Shown piece by piece: positions 42,961 to 51,664 of a stretch of 64,000 nt of DNA. Position 1 is the stretch's first letter. Each line of letters opens with the position of its first letter. The position numbers and the translations under genes were made by a program. Source of the DNA: an uncultured Oscillospiraceae bacterium. Lineage in GTDB: Bacteria; Bacillota; Clostridia; Oscillospirales; Ruminococcaceae. The stretch lies in NCBI GenBank assembly GCA_910587135.1, contig CAJULF010000007.1, forward strand, positions 21,155-85,154, written 5' to 3'. The notes beneath the pieces were generated by a model. That model saw nothing but the letters and a program-made list of their open reading frames with translations, ran no database searches and was not told the DNA's origin.

Positions 42961-42985
42961 GCAATCTATTATACCATACTTTTCA
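42961..42985 (-). promoter_or_regulatory. Promoter of murA
   Basis: Minus strand extended -10 TGGTATAAT (TATAAT at 42968-42973) with a weak -35-like TTTAAA 17 nt upstream. Leaves a leader of about 155 nt. Confidence 0.5.
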
Positions 42986-43157
42986 TGAAATTTAAAGTAC
43001 AATTTTCAAAATAATTCTCTTTTTTTACATTTTGTGCAATCAGCACAAAAACACTTAACTTATGTGTTGAGTTTTGCCCTTTATACCGCTTCGTCAATAA
43101 TATTATAATCCATAAAACATTTTTTAAACCTGATCATACAAATTTCCGATATAAGGA

Positions 43158-43186
43158 TTGACAAAAAGTAAAATTTATGTTTTAAT
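43158..43186 (+). promoter_or_regulatory. Promoter of dapL
   Basis: TTGACA (43158-43163), 17 nt, TTTAAT (43181-43186). The leader to dapL is about 480 nt and consists mainly of R3 and R5 repeats. Confidence 0.6.
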
Positions 43187-43214
43187 ATATATGAGAGACT
43201 GTTTTTAAAACAGT

Positions 43215-43475
43215 AAGAGATTAGCGGCAAGAGCGGCGCTTTAAATTTGAGAGCAAAAATGCTTAAGACTTAGAGCATCTGACCGCCCGTGCAAGAATTT
43301 TTTGCGATCCGCCGTTAAAGAGTATTGAAGCGGGATTTTGCGCAGCAGTCGCGCGGCTGCTTGCAGCATTGTGCCTCTTTCTGCGCAAAAACCAGTATAA
43401 CTGAGCTTTCACGGCGAAATAGCTCGAATGTCGAGAAGCGGCGTTCGCGGCGGCGCGGAAAATTCAAATCTGATA
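43215..43475 (+). repeat. R3 repeat element in the dapL leader
   Basis: Shares TTTTGCGCAGCAGTCGCGCGG, CTGAGCTTTCACGGCGAAATAG and GGCGCGGAAAATTCAAATC with the copy at 21030-21297. Unlike the other copies, its right end does not reach a ribosome site; an R5 copy follows. Confidence 0.75.
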
Positions 43476-43479
43476 CTAA

Positions 43480-43655
43480 TTTATAACCCATGTAGACATC
43501 TTTGCAACAATCTTTCGCCTATCACTGCGTCAATATTCCTTGGCGGGCTGACTGCGCCGGGCCGATACATACAGTGCACCGGCGTCATGTTTCCTTGTGC
43601 TATGAGCAAGTTTGCCGCAAATCTTGTCTGCACTCCAATCATAAATTAGTATAAA
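43480..43655. repeat. R5 repeat element, full copy
   Basis: From ATACTAATTTATAACCC to CATAAATTAGTAT, with inverted ends. Matches 11256-11377 in opposite orientation. The region 42806-43674 otherwise holds only promoters. Confidence 0.7.
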
Positions 43656-43674
43656 GTAAGAAAGGATAATGGAA

Positions 43675-44877
43675 ATGGCAAAGCTTAATGAAAATTTTTC
43701 AAAACTGGAAAAGAATTATTTATTTATTGACATTGCGAAGAAAATCAAGGCGTATACTGAGGAGCACCCTAACGCGAAGCTGATAAGAATGGGTATAGGC
43801 GACGTTACCCGTCCGCTTGCTCCCGTGGTTGTGGAGGCTATGGAGAAAGCGTGCCGTGAGATGGGAGTCAAGGAAACGTTCCGCGGTTACGAGGACAGCG
43901 GCGCGGGCTACGATTTTCTTCGCGAGGCGGTTTCGGGATACTACAAGAGCTTCGGCGCGGACGTGTCACCTGATGAGATACGCATAAGCGACGGCGCGAA
44001 GAGCGACTGCGGAAATATCATAGACATCTTCGGCGCGGGGAACACCGTGCTTGTTACCGACCCTGCCTACCCCGTATATGTGGATTCCAACATTATGAGC
44101 GGCAATACCGTAATTTACGCGGACTCCAACGAGGAGAACGGCTTTGCGGCAATGCCCGATCCCTCCGTAAAAGCGGATCTGATATATCTGTGCTCCCCAA
44201 ACAATCCCACCGGCTCGGTGTACACCGCCGCGCAGCTCAGGGAGTGGGTGGATTACGCGCTTGACAATAACGCGGTCATTATATACGATTCGGCTTATGA
44301 GGCGTTTATCACCGAAAAGGATATCCCCCGCAGCATTTTCTGCGTTGAGGGGGCTAAAAAGTGCGCCATTGAGATATGCTCGCTTTCAAAGACGGCAGGT
44401 TTCACGGGAACCCGCTGCGGCTATACCGTAGTCCCCAACGAGTTGGTGCAGAAAGACAGCGCGGGTAATGAAGTAAAGCTCGCCGACCTGTGGAACAGGC
44501 GGGAGGGAAGCAAATTCAACGGCGTTTCTTATCCGGTGCAGCGCGGCGCGGAGGCGGTATTTACGCCCGAGGGTCAGAAGCAGACTCATGAAGCCATAGA
44601 TTATTATCGTGAGAACGCGCGTAAAATCGCCGCGACCTGTGATGAATTGGGAATAAAGTACACAGGCGGTGTAAATTCCCCCTACATCTGGCTGAAATGC
44701 CCGAAGGGCATGGGAAGTTGGGAGTTTTTCGATTACCTGCTCAATGAGATTCAGGTGGTGGGAACGCCGGGCGCGGGCTTTGGCAAAAACGGCGACGGCT
44801 GGTTCAGACTTACCGCTTTCGGAACGCATGAGGCTACCGCCGAGGCTATGGAAAGGCTGAAAAAGCTGCTGAAATAA
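43675..44877 (+). CDS. dapL: LL-diaminopimelate aminotransferase
   Basis: Converts tetrahydrodipicolinate to LL-DAP in one step (lysine and peptidoglycan). Fold-type I PLP enzyme, 400 aa from ATG 43675 (AAAGGA 8 nt upstream; ATG 43669 is too close), which matches the family start MAKLNENF. Visible are LIRMGIGDVTRPL, YCSPNNPTG-like LCSPNNPTGS, the PLP Lys in SLSKTAGFTGTRCGY and WLKCPKGMGSWEFF. Its presence indicates the DapL variant of the lysine route. Terminator follows. Confidence 0.95.
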   Translation: MAKLNENFSKLEKNYLFIDIAKKIKAYTEEHPNAKLIRMGIGDVTRPLAPVVVEAMEKACREMGVKETFRGYEDSGAGYDFLREAVSGYYKSFGADVSPDEIRISDGAKSDCGNIIDIFGAGNTVLVTDPAYPVYVDSNIMSGNTVIYADSNEENGFAAMPDPSVKADLIYLCSPNNPTGSVYTAAQLREWVDYALDNNAVIIYDSAYEAFITEKDIPRSIFCVEGAKKCAIEICSLSKTAGFTGTRCGYTVVPNELVQKDSAGNEVKLADLWNRREGSKFNGVSYPVQRGAEAVFTPEGQKQTHEAIDYYRENARKIAATCDELGIKYTGGVNSPYIWLKCPKGMGSWEFFDYLLNEIQVVGTPGAGFGKNGDGWFRLTAFGTHEATAEAMERLKKLLK

Positions 44878-44886
44878 AATATAAAA

Positions 44887-44922
44887 CTTACTGCTCCGCA
44901 AAACCCGCGGAGCAGTAAGTTT
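44887..44922 (+). terminator. Terminator of dapL
   Basis: Perfect 13-bp stem (44887-44899 with 44907-44919), then TTTG. The arms match the galM terminator on the far side of the R2 element. Confidence 0.8.
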
Positions 44923-45109
44923 GTAGAAAAAGCCTATTTGCCGCGCAATGTCGCCGCATTAAATTCCAAAAAGTCGTGCGTTTGCGAACGCAAACGCGCG
45001 CGGTTTCCGTTAGGCATGCGAAGTGAAGCGCAGCGTAACGGAGTATGACTAACGGAAGTTTTGAAATTTTTTAAATAATCCGCTCTTGGTCAACCTTTAT
45101 ATACAAACT
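44919..45109. repeat. R2 repeat element between dapL and galM
   Basis: About 190 bp, nearly identical to 15130-15310 (GTGCGTTTGCGAACGCAAACGCGC core; CGGAGTATGACTAACGG). Flanked on both sides by hairpins with arms ACTGCTCCGC/GCGGAGCAGT. Confidence 0.85.
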
Positions 45110-45138
45110 TACTGCTCCGCAATTTTTGCGGAGCAGTA
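45110..45138 (-). terminator. Terminator of galM
   Basis: TACTGCTCCGC (45110-45120) with GCGGAGCAGTA (45128-45138). Arms identical to the dapL terminator, but the loop differs. Confidence 0.75.
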
Positions 45139-45141
45139 TCT

Positions 45142-46182
45142 TTATCTTACGGAAAACTCATAAACGGTAGTGAAGTGATAGGTCTCTCCCGCCTTGTAAA
45201 GGCAGCTTCCGAACTGCGGCTGATTGGGAGTGTCGGGACAGTACTGGCTTTCAAGGCAAAGCCCCGCATACTGGGGGTATTTCTTTCCGTCCTTGCCCGT
45301 TTCGCCCTTAAGACCGATTCCGATATAAAGCTGAATAGCGGGTTTATCGGTTTTTACGGTCATTACGCGTCCGCTTGCCGGCTCGTAAACCTCCGCCGCG
45401 GTGCGCATAACTCCCGCCTCGCCCAGAACAAAGTTGTGGTCGTATCCCGCGGGAAGCTTTCCGTTGTCCATATCCTCTCTGACAGGTTTGGGAGTATTGA
45501 AATCAAATGCAGTCCCCGCAACGGGAGCGATCTCCCCCGTGGGAATCAGCAGTTCATCTACGGGTGTGTATGAAGCGGCATTGAGCTTTACCACATGATC
45601 CTTGATGTCACCGTTTCCCGCTCCCTTAAGGTTAAAGTAGGAGTGGTTGGTGAGGTTGATAACCGTGTCCGCATCGGACACCGCCGTGTAGTCTATCTCC
45701 AGACCGTTCGCCGCCGTAAGCGTGTACTTCACCTTGATTTTGACTGTGCCGGGGAAATTTTCCTCGCCGTCGGGGCTGACATAACCGAATGTCACCGAAG
45801 GCTCATCGCCGCCCACGGTATCCTCGACCGTCCATACACGCTTGTTGTAGCCGAAAAATCCACCATGCAGATGATTTACCTTGTTATCGTTGGCGGACAG
45901 CTTGTATTTCTTTCCGCCGACGGTTATCTCCGCGCCGCCGATACGGTTGGCATAGCGCCCCACAAGCGCACCGTGGGTGGAATCCCCGTCGATATACTCC
46001 TGAAGAGTGTCGTAGCCCAGCACAACGTCCGCATATTCGCCGTTTTTGTTCGCGACATTAAGCTGTACGACAGCTCCGCCGAAATTAGTGAGCGTCGCAC
46101 TCATGCCATTCTTGTTGGTCAGTGTGAACAGAAAACACTTGTAGCCGCGGAAAAAGCCGAATTCCTTTGTTTCAATGCTCAT
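45142..46182 (-). CDS. galM: Aldose 1-epimerase (mutarotase)
   Basis: Interconverts alpha and beta anomers of hexoses in the cytoplasm. 346 aa, normal length. Key features are TNFGGAVVQLNV, VGRYANRIGGA, NHLHGGFFGYNKRVW (catalytic His), NLTNHSYFNLKG (His) and the late Glu in LCLESQYCPDTPN. GGAGG before the ATG. It lies 43 nt after the chemoreceptor gene on the minus strand and may be co-transcribed with it. Confidence 0.95.
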   Translation of the reverse strand: MSIETKEFGFFRGYKCFLFTLTNKNGMSATLTNFGGAVVQLNVANKNGEYADVVLGYDTLQEYIDGDSTHGALVGRYANRIGGAEITVGGKKYKLSANDNKVNHLHGGFFGYNKRVWTVEDTVGGDEPSVTFGYVSPDGEENFPGTVKIKVKYTLTAANGLEIDYTAVSDADTVINLTNHSYFNLKGAGNGDIKDHVVKLNAASYTPVDELLIPTGEIAPVAGTAFDFNTPKPVREDMDNGKLPAGYDHNFVLGEAGVMRTAAEVYEPASGRVMTVKTDKPAIQLYIGIGLKGETGKDGKKYPQYAGLCLESQYCPDTPNQPQFGSCLYKAGETYHFTTVYEFSVR

Positions 46183-46225
46183 TTTGTTTTCCTCCGAAAT
46201 TTATTTAAAGTGGATTTGCTTGATA

Positions 46226-48571
46226 TCAATATTTGTCGTCATCAAGAACGATGGTTCTCTTTACGGGCGCAGCGGTGGCCTTAGCTATGGGAGTGGGTGC
46301 GGGTGCGGGTGCGGGAGCAGACGCGGGCGCTGCGGGTCTTTGAGCCGCGGGTTTTGGAGCGGCTGGTTTGGGTGACTGCACCGACTTCTGCTCGGCAGAC
46401 TTTATAGGCTTTGGAGCAGGCTTGCTCTCCGTCTTTGCGGCGGGCTTGCTTTCGGCAGGCTTGTTTATCGGCTTAGCTGTCGGTGCGGCAGCGGGCTTTT
46501 GCTCTGCGGGCTTGCTTACGGGTTTGCTCTCCGCCTTGGGGGCAGGTCTGCTTGCCGGTTTGGAAGCGGGCTCGCTTTCCGTCGGTTTGCTTTCGGGTTT
46601 TGTTTCCGCTTTGGGTGCGGCGGGCTTAGGCGCTCTCTTGGGCGCGTTTTCGTCAATGCTGAAGCGGTTTACTATCTCAAGCAGCGTTTTGGATTCGTTG
46701 AACAGCTCCTGCGAGGAAAGCGCAGACTGCTGCGAGGACGCGCTTGTTTCCGAAACGGAGGCGGAGATCTGCTCCATACCCGCTATGATCTGCTTTACGG
46801 AATCCGCCTGTTCCGCGGAAGCCTCTGCGATATGCTCGATAACCACCGCCGTAGCGTCGGTTTCTTCCACTATCTTGCTCAGCATTTCCGCTGTCTGGTC
46901 AGCGATAACTCTGCCGTTCGCCACCGCCTTTACCGAGGTCTTGATAAGTTCGGTGGTGTTCTTTGCAGCCTCGGCGGTCTTGCTCGCGAGAGCTCCGACT
47001 TCTCCGGCTACCACCGCGAAGCCTTCTCCCGCCAGTCCGGCGCGCGCAGCCTCGATGGAAGCGTTGATGGCGAGAATGTTGGTCTGGAAGGATATATCCT
47101 GAATGGTCTTTATAATATTCGCGATCTCGGAGGAAGTGGTGTTTATCTCCTCCATTGCCGTCAGCATATCGCGCATTTTTTCGTTGCCCTCGTTGACAAG
47201 GTGTTTGGAGTGCCCCGCGATATCCCTCGCTTTGGAGGCGTTCTGTGCGTTGGTGGTGATGGTGTCGGATATTTCGTGAACTCTTCCGTTCAGCTCCTGC
47301 ACGGTGGATTCCTGCTCTACCGCTGCCTGAGAAAGGGTTTCGGAGTTGCGTGACATATCTTCGGAGTGGTTCGCAACGTCCTTGCCGGAGCGCTCAAGCT
47401 GCTTTATTATCCCGGTCATGGAGTTAACGATATCCCGCAGTGAATCCCTTATGGGAACGAAATCGCCTACATATTCGGCGTTGGGTGTAACGCAGAGATT
47501 TTCCTTTGAGATCTCCTCAGCGGTATGGTGGATATCGCCGATAATGTTTTCTATGTAGCCCGACATCGAGTTGACCGCGTCTGCCAGTTCAAACAGTTCA
47601 TCGTTTGTACGCACGGTTATGCTGCCGCCCGAAAGGTTGCCCACGGACATATCCAGAACCTTTTTGCGTATTATCCCGATGGGCTTTACGATACGTCTGG
47701 TTACACCAACGATGATAAGTGAGCCGACCACGAAGGTCACAAGAATGATGCCTACCATGACAAACGTTATTGTGTTGGAAGAAAGGAAGAACTTGCTTGC
47801 GTTTATTCCCGCGAACATTGTCCAGCCGTTTGTGCCCTCTATCAGCTGCGCACCGTAGCGCATATCCTCGCCGTTTACTTTTTCCTGCTTAAAAATCGTG
47901 ATCGTTCCGGCAGTGGTTCTGACATATTGTTTGAATCTGCCTGTGCCCATATATTCCTTGACCGATTCAATGTTATCCGCGGCAACCAGCGAGCCCTCCG
48001 CGTCGATAATCGCCACATTGCCGAACTGTTCGGATTTAAGGGAGGAGAGAGCATTGCAAAGCCACTGACCGTCCAGCTCCGCCGACAAAATAATGTCCCC
48101 CGCCTTTACCGCGTAATTGAGTGTAACGATTCCGTCGGAGTTCACCTCCGGAGATGTTATGACCATCGCTGAGGAGCCGAGTCCGCTCATGACCGATGAA
48201 GGCAGCGTACCCCCCCCGAAAACATTGCCTGCTCCGTCTGCTGCCGAAACGCTCACGATAGCGCTGTCCATAGCCGCAAGCGCATTTGCGTGAGCCGCCT
48301 TTTCATCTTCCGAGCCGCTTAGGAATTCATTGTCCGCGATATGGCTCATAAGCATTTCCCCGAAATAGCTCATAGATACCTGGGTAGTTCTGGTTCCCGC
48401 GGATATGTTTGTCTCAAGCAGCGCGTTCAGGTCGTTTGTCGCCTGTATATACATGGCTGCCACACCCGTTATGGAGCACCACAAAAGTCCCACTCCAAGC
48501 ACCAGCATACTCGCCAGCATTATCTTCGTTTTAAGGGACGTGCGCTTAATATGATTGATAACCTTTTCCAT
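46226..48571 (-). CDS. Methyl-accepting chemotaxis protein with long Pro/Ala/Lys tail
   Basis: 781 aa from ATG 48571 (AGGTG 6 nt upstream; GTG 48580 is also possible). Order: basic N-terminus, membrane helix (about 16-38), extracellular sensor (about 39-275, PAS/Cache-like), second helix (about 280-302), HAMP (about 303-360), coiled-coil signalling domain with the conserved hairpin tip (IKTIQDISFQTNILAINASIEAARAG), then about 135 residues rich in Pro, Ala, Lys and Ser, ending in TIVLDDDKY. The tail may hold a methylation-enzyme tether at its end. The ligand is unknown. No che or flagellar genes are in the window. Confidence 0.92.
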   Translation of the reverse strand: MEKVINHIKRTSLKTKIMLASMLVLGVGLLWCSITGVAAMYIQATNDLNALLETNISAGTRTTQVSMSYFGEMLMSHIADNEFLSGSEDEKAAHANALAAMDSAIVSVSAADGAGNVFGGGTLPSSVMSGLGSSAMVITSPEVNSDGIVTLNYAVKAGDIILSAELDGQWLCNALSSLKSEQFGNVAIIDAEGSLVAADNIESVKEYMGTGRFKQYVRTTAGTITIFKQEKVNGEDMRYGAQLIEGTNGWTMFAGINASKFFLSSNTITFVMVGIILVTFVVGSLIIVGVTRRIVKPIGIIRKKVLDMSVGNLSGGSITVRTNDELFELADAVNSMSGYIENIIGDIHHTAEEISKENLCVTPNAEYVGDFVPIRDSLRDIVNSMTGIIKQLERSGKDVANHSEDMSRNSETLSQAAVEQESTVQELNGRVHEISDTITTNAQNASKARDIAGHSKHLVNEGNEKMRDMLTAMEEINTTSSEIANIIKTIQDISFQTNILAINASIEAARAGLAGEGFAVVAGEVGALASKTAEAAKNTTELIKTSVKAVANGRVIADQTAEMLSKIVEETDATAVVIEHIAEASAEQADSVKQIIAGMEQISASVSETSASSQQSALSSQELFNESKTLLEIVNRFSIDENAPKRAPKPAAPKAETKPESKPTESEPASKPASRPAPKAESKPVSKPAEQKPAAAPTAKPINKPAESKPAAKTESKPAPKPIKSAEQKSVQSPKPAAPKPAAQRPAAPASAPAPAPAPTPIAKATAAPVKRTIVLDDDKY

Positions 48572-48912
48572 GCCTGTCACCTATCCACCTTTTCTTTTGT
48601 TGTATTTTGCATGATGTGCCGCCTGAGCGGAGTAATCGTTACCACAAACCCCGTGCCACTACTGCCTTCCGAAACGGCATTGTTAATATAAGAATACCAC
48701 AAATCAGCCCGAATGTCAATATATCTGACAAAAAATTTGAGATTATATAGTCGCATTGGCACATTAACGCATTGCACGCTAACAAACCTCAACATGATTT
48801 GTACATTCCGATACGCGTAAATACGGATATATAGGGCGTCGGGATAATCCACCCAAAACCGCCGCAAAGCGGCTTGTGCGGGTATAATCCCGCCATAAAG
48901 CCGCTGTTGAAA
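48572..48912. other. Intergenic region upstream of the chemoreceptor gene
   Basis: About 340 bp. It contains the chemoreceptor promoter (below). The remainder is repeat-poor and AT-rich, with AAAGCCGC/GCGGC-type short inverted repeats around 48860-48905 that could end the suf transcript. No gene seen. Confidence 0.4.
48691..48719 (-). promoter_or_regulatory. Promoter of the chemoreceptor gene
   Basis: Minus strand: TTGACA (48714-48719), 17 nt, TATTCT (48691-48696). Confidence 0.65.
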
Positions 48913-49857
48913 CTATTTTAAGAATCCCTGAACAATTTTCTCTTCAGCCTCCTCGCGGGTAAGCCCAAGACTGCACAGTTTCAGAATCTGCTCTCCCGCT
49001 ATCTTGCCTATTGCCGCCTCGTGAATAAGCTCCGCGTCAACATGGGAAGCGTTCAGCGCAGGCTGTGCGTCCACTCTGCCGTTTCCCGAAAGAATAGCGT
49101 CGCACGCGGAGTGCCCCGTGCAGCGGCTGTTTCCCTCTATAACAGAGTAAAACGCCTGATGGGAGCTTCCCTTTGCCACCGAGCGCGAAACAAGGTCTAC
49201 GCCGCTGTCCTCGCCGTTAAGCTTAACATCGAACCGTGATATAGCCTCCTCGGAGTTGTCGGTGAGGATACGCTCCCGTACTATGATTTTGGCGCCGCTG
49301 TCCAATACCGCCGAAGTTGTTCTGTTCGAATAATCCACCCCGCCGAGCTGTATCGTGTCCATCTCCAGCGTAGCGCCCTCTTTAAGAAAGCAGTCGGTCA
49401 CAGGGTCTATCTTTTTCAGCCCCGCGCCGTTTCCCGTTGCGACGTGCTTTTCCTTGTACAGCACCTTCGCGCCCTTTTCCAGAAAGAAGCGGTGAATACC
49501 GTTGTGCCGCGCCTGTTCCTCGCCGTCGTTATGCACGCCGCAGCCCGCGACAACTATAACGTCCGCACCCTCGCCGATATAGAAATCGTTATACACCAGA
49601 TCCTCAACGCCGCTGTGGGTGACACAGGCGGGGATAAACACGGTCTCTCCTTTTGTATACGGCTTTACCCTGATGTCTATCCCGGGATTGTCCGTTTTGG
49701 AAGTTATCTCGATATTCTCCGAGGACATTCTGCCCGCGCACTGACCGTCCTCACGGATATTGTACGCGCCCTTGAAGCCGCTTATTCCGTCATAATCCGA
49801 TATTACCTTAAGCATATCCGCGCTAATGCTGTTAAAACCAAGCTCAGGCAGTTCCAT
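48913..49857 (-). CDS. SufB/SufD-family Fe-S assembly scaffold
   Basis: 314 aa from ATG 49857, which overlaps the sufC stop by one base (TGATG) and has GGAGGT 8 nt upstream. Beta-helix core of the SufBD family: GADVIVVAGCGVHNDGEEQARHNGIHRFFLEKGAKVLYKEKHV, ending in SRCTGHSACDAILSGNGRVDAQPALNASHVDAELIHEAAIGKI. It forms a complex with the SufC ATPase. With no SufS or SufU nearby, this is the minimal two-gene type seen in anaerobes. Whether it acts as SufB or SufD cannot be decided by eye. Confidence 0.88.
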   Translation of the reverse strand: MELPELGFNSISADMLKVISDYDGISGFKGAYNIREDGQCAGRMSSENIEITSKTDNPGIDIRVKPYTKGETVFIPACVTHSGVEDLVYNDFYIGEGADVIVVAGCGVHNDGEEQARHNGIHRFFLEKGAKVLYKEKHVATGNGAGLKKIDPVTDCFLKEGATLEMDTIQLGGVDYSNRTTSAVLDSGAKIIVRERILTDNSEEAISRFDVKLNGEDSGVDLVSRSVAKGSSHQAFYSVIEGNSRCTGHSACDAILSGNGRVDAQPALNASHVDAELIHEAAIGKIAGEQILKLCSLGLTREEAEEKIVQGFLK

Positions 49858-50582
49858 CAGCAGACACCTCCGTTCTTTTTGGGACAGTCGCAGGCGGCGC
49901 ATTCTCCTTTAAGCAGCGAGGGAAGAATGTCCTCTCTCGCGCCCGCGGTGCGCACCCTGCCGTCCGCCACGACAATTATCTCATCGGCGATTGACAGAAT
50001 TCTCTCCTGGTGGGATATTACCACCAGCTTGCCCTCACTTCCGGAGCGTATTTCCTCAAATGTTTCCACCAGCCGCGTAAAGCTCCACAGGTCTATTCCC
50101 GCCTCGGGTTCGTCGAACACCGACAACCTGGCGTTTCTCGCAAGCACCGTAGCGATCTCTATGCGCTTAGCCTCGCCGCCGGAGAGCGCTCCGCTCATCT
50201 CACGGTCGATATATTCCTCCGCGCACAGTCCCACGCGGCTGAGCAGGCGGCACAGAGCCGCTTCGTTCAGCTTTTCGCCCGCTGCCAGCTCCAGCAGATC
50301 CCTTACCGTAAGCCCCTTGAAGCGCACAGGCTGCTGAAACGCGTAGGCTATCCCCCGATTTGCTCTTTGTGTGATGTCCAGACCCGTTATATCCTCGCCG
50401 TCCAGCAGAATACTGCCGCCCGTGGGAGTCTCAACGCCCGCAATCAGCTTTGCCAGCGTGGTCTTTCCACCGCCGTTTGGACCGGTTATCACCACCAGCT
50501 TGCTGTCGGTTTTTACGTTTATACCGTTTATAATACTCTCACCCTCGGGCGAGCTCCATGTCAGATCCCGTAATTCAAGCAA
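49857..50582 (-). CDS. sufC: SufC-type Fe-S assembly ATPase with Cys-rich end
   Basis: 241 aa. ABC ATPase with Walker A VITGPNGGGKTTLAK, signature GALSGGEAKRIEIATVL, Walker B SVFDEPEAGIDLW and the switch His in VISHQERIL; the DEPEAGIDL form and the short size are typical of SufC. The last residues contain four Cys (ECAACDCPKKNGGVC), which is unusual for SufC and could bind a metal or an Fe-S cluster. Coupled to the SufB/D gene; own promoter upstream. Regulation by the Rrf2 protein is plausible. Confidence 0.92.
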   Translation of the reverse strand: MLELRDLTWSSPEGESIINGINVKTDSKLVVITGPNGGGKTTLAKLIAGVETPTGGSILLDGEDITGLDITQRANRGIAYAFQQPVRFKGLTVRDLLELAAGEKLNEAALCRLLSRVGLCAEEYIDREMSGALSGGEAKRIEIATVLARNARLSVFDEPEAGIDLWSFTRLVETFEEIRSGSEGKLVVISHQERILSIADEIIVVADGRVRTAGAREDILPSLLKGECAACDCPKKNGGVC

Positions 50583-50652
50583 AATAGCACCTCCGAAATT
50601 TTAACGATAGGCAACGGCGGACAGCGATGCCGCTCTCCGTTCCCTACCCTAT

Positions 50653-50681
50653 ATTTTACCACAACTATGTCATATTGTCAA
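50653..50681 (-). promoter_or_regulatory. Promoter of the suf genes
   Basis: Minus strand: TTGACA (50676-50681), 17 nt, TAAAAT (50653-50658). Confidence 0.65.
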
Positions 50682-50739
50682 GGTATGTATTGCGGTTGAA
50701 CCGTAAGCAAAGAGGTTAAATTTATCATTATAACATCAG

Positions 50740-50975
50740 ACGGTATATAAAATGTTGATCTAAGCTATTCTGCTTTTGAAAATGTTGACGAGGGACAAAT
50801 TATTTAAATGCGAATTTTCCGCACCACTGCACCACTGCACCCGCCTTCGGCGGGTTCCGTTAGCCTCGATTTAAAAGCTCCGCCCGCTTCGCGGGCTGCG
50901 CTTTCAAATCGGCTTACGAAAAATTCATGCGTCAATATTACGTCGCTATAACTTTTTATACAGACTGAGGTTAAA
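50740..50975. repeat. Degenerate R2-like repeat with inserted palindromes
   Basis: The left end resembles R2 (GTATATAAAATGTTGATC, AAATTATTTAAATGCGAATTTTCCGC). It has internal palindromes around CGCCTTCGGCGGG and GCCCGCTTCGCGGGC. Fills most of the 50583-51039 gap. Confidence 0.55.
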
Positions 50976-51039
50976 CTTACCATTTTACCCGTTATCAAAC
51001 AGAAAGCGCGCAGCCCGCGCCAAGACCGCCCCGCACCAA

Positions 51040-51273
51040 TCATGCAGACCTATATTTTCTGTGAAAACACCAAGCCAGCAAAGCGCATATCACTATCCCA
51101 ACGGCATATGGAACAGCAAGCAGAAACGCGGTGCTTGCGGGTGTGCTGTAAACCCCATACCGTATCCCACACAGCATATCGCAGTAGCTGTACGCGGTCA
51201 CGGCGCACATGACGTCCGACAGCAATACCGCAAGTCCCGCGAAAACGCAGAACAAGCATTTGTACCTTTTCAT
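51040..51273 (-). CDS. Small membrane protein
   Basis: 77 aa. The ATG has AGGAGGT 7 nt upstream. Two hydrophobic segments (about 5-25 and 45-70) with a basic end (HRKYRSA); rich in Cys and Tyr between. It directly follows the HTH remnant, whose stop overlaps its ribosome site. This pairing (XRE regulator plus small membrane protein) is common in Firmicutes; function unknown. Confidence 0.6.
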   Translation of the reverse strand: MKRYKCLFCVFAGLAVLLSDVMCAVTAYSYCDMLCGIRYGVYSTPASTAFLLAVPYAVGIVICALLAWCFHRKYRSA

Positions 51274-51285
51274 TCGGTTTACCTC

Positions 51286-51555
51286 CTATCTCTTTCGGAA
51301 TATCAGAAAAATTCCAATCGCCATAAGCGATACAAAAAGGATAACGAGTATACCGCTGCCGTTAAGGGTTATCATGGACGATTCGCTCAGCGCCTTCAGC
51401 TTATCCAGCTCGGGAGTTGACAGACATCCCTCCCACTTGGATATCGCCTGCCGCGAAACTCCTATCTGCTCCGCAAGCCGCTCCTGCGAGAGCCCGCTTT
51501 TCCGCCTCAGCGCATATTTTTTTCCGACAGCATATAACTCCTCTGATAAGATTAT
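51286..51555 (-). pseudogene. XRE-family HTH regulator remnant with C-terminal membrane helix
   Basis: The minus frame encodes YALRRKSGLSQERLAEQIGV and then SRQAISKWEGCLSTPELDKL, a clear XRE-type HTH. A short linker and a membrane helix follow (ILVILFVSLMAIGIFLIF) with RKR at the end. Upstream there is no ATG, GTG or TTG in frame after the preceding stop; the frame begins around ATA 51555 where an ATG would be expected. The HTH-to-helix linker is also unusually short, suggesting deletion. About 89 codons in all. It may be a dead gene or use a non-standard start. Confidence 0.6.
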
Positions 51556-51664
51556 ACCGTGGCGCGCCGTGGTATACTATCAACTGCTGCTTAAAATTCC
51601 GCAACCGGCGGTTGCATATGCCAAAAACGCAATAAAGTTACATGCTGTCCACACTTGATAAATG

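Noticed and set aside
42806..42964. Longer murA start
   Set aside because: MurA family sequence begins at the TTG-initiated EKYIIKGG. The upstream part includes the promoter region.
43187..43674. Lysine riboswitch or T-box in the long dapL leader
   Set aside because: No AGAGGNGC-type lysine motif or T-box sequence was seen; the leader is made of R3 and R5 repeats.
50804..51043. 79-codon minus frame upstream of the suf promoter
   Set aside because: Located in a degenerate repeat with palindromes, no ribosome site, no recognisable protein features.
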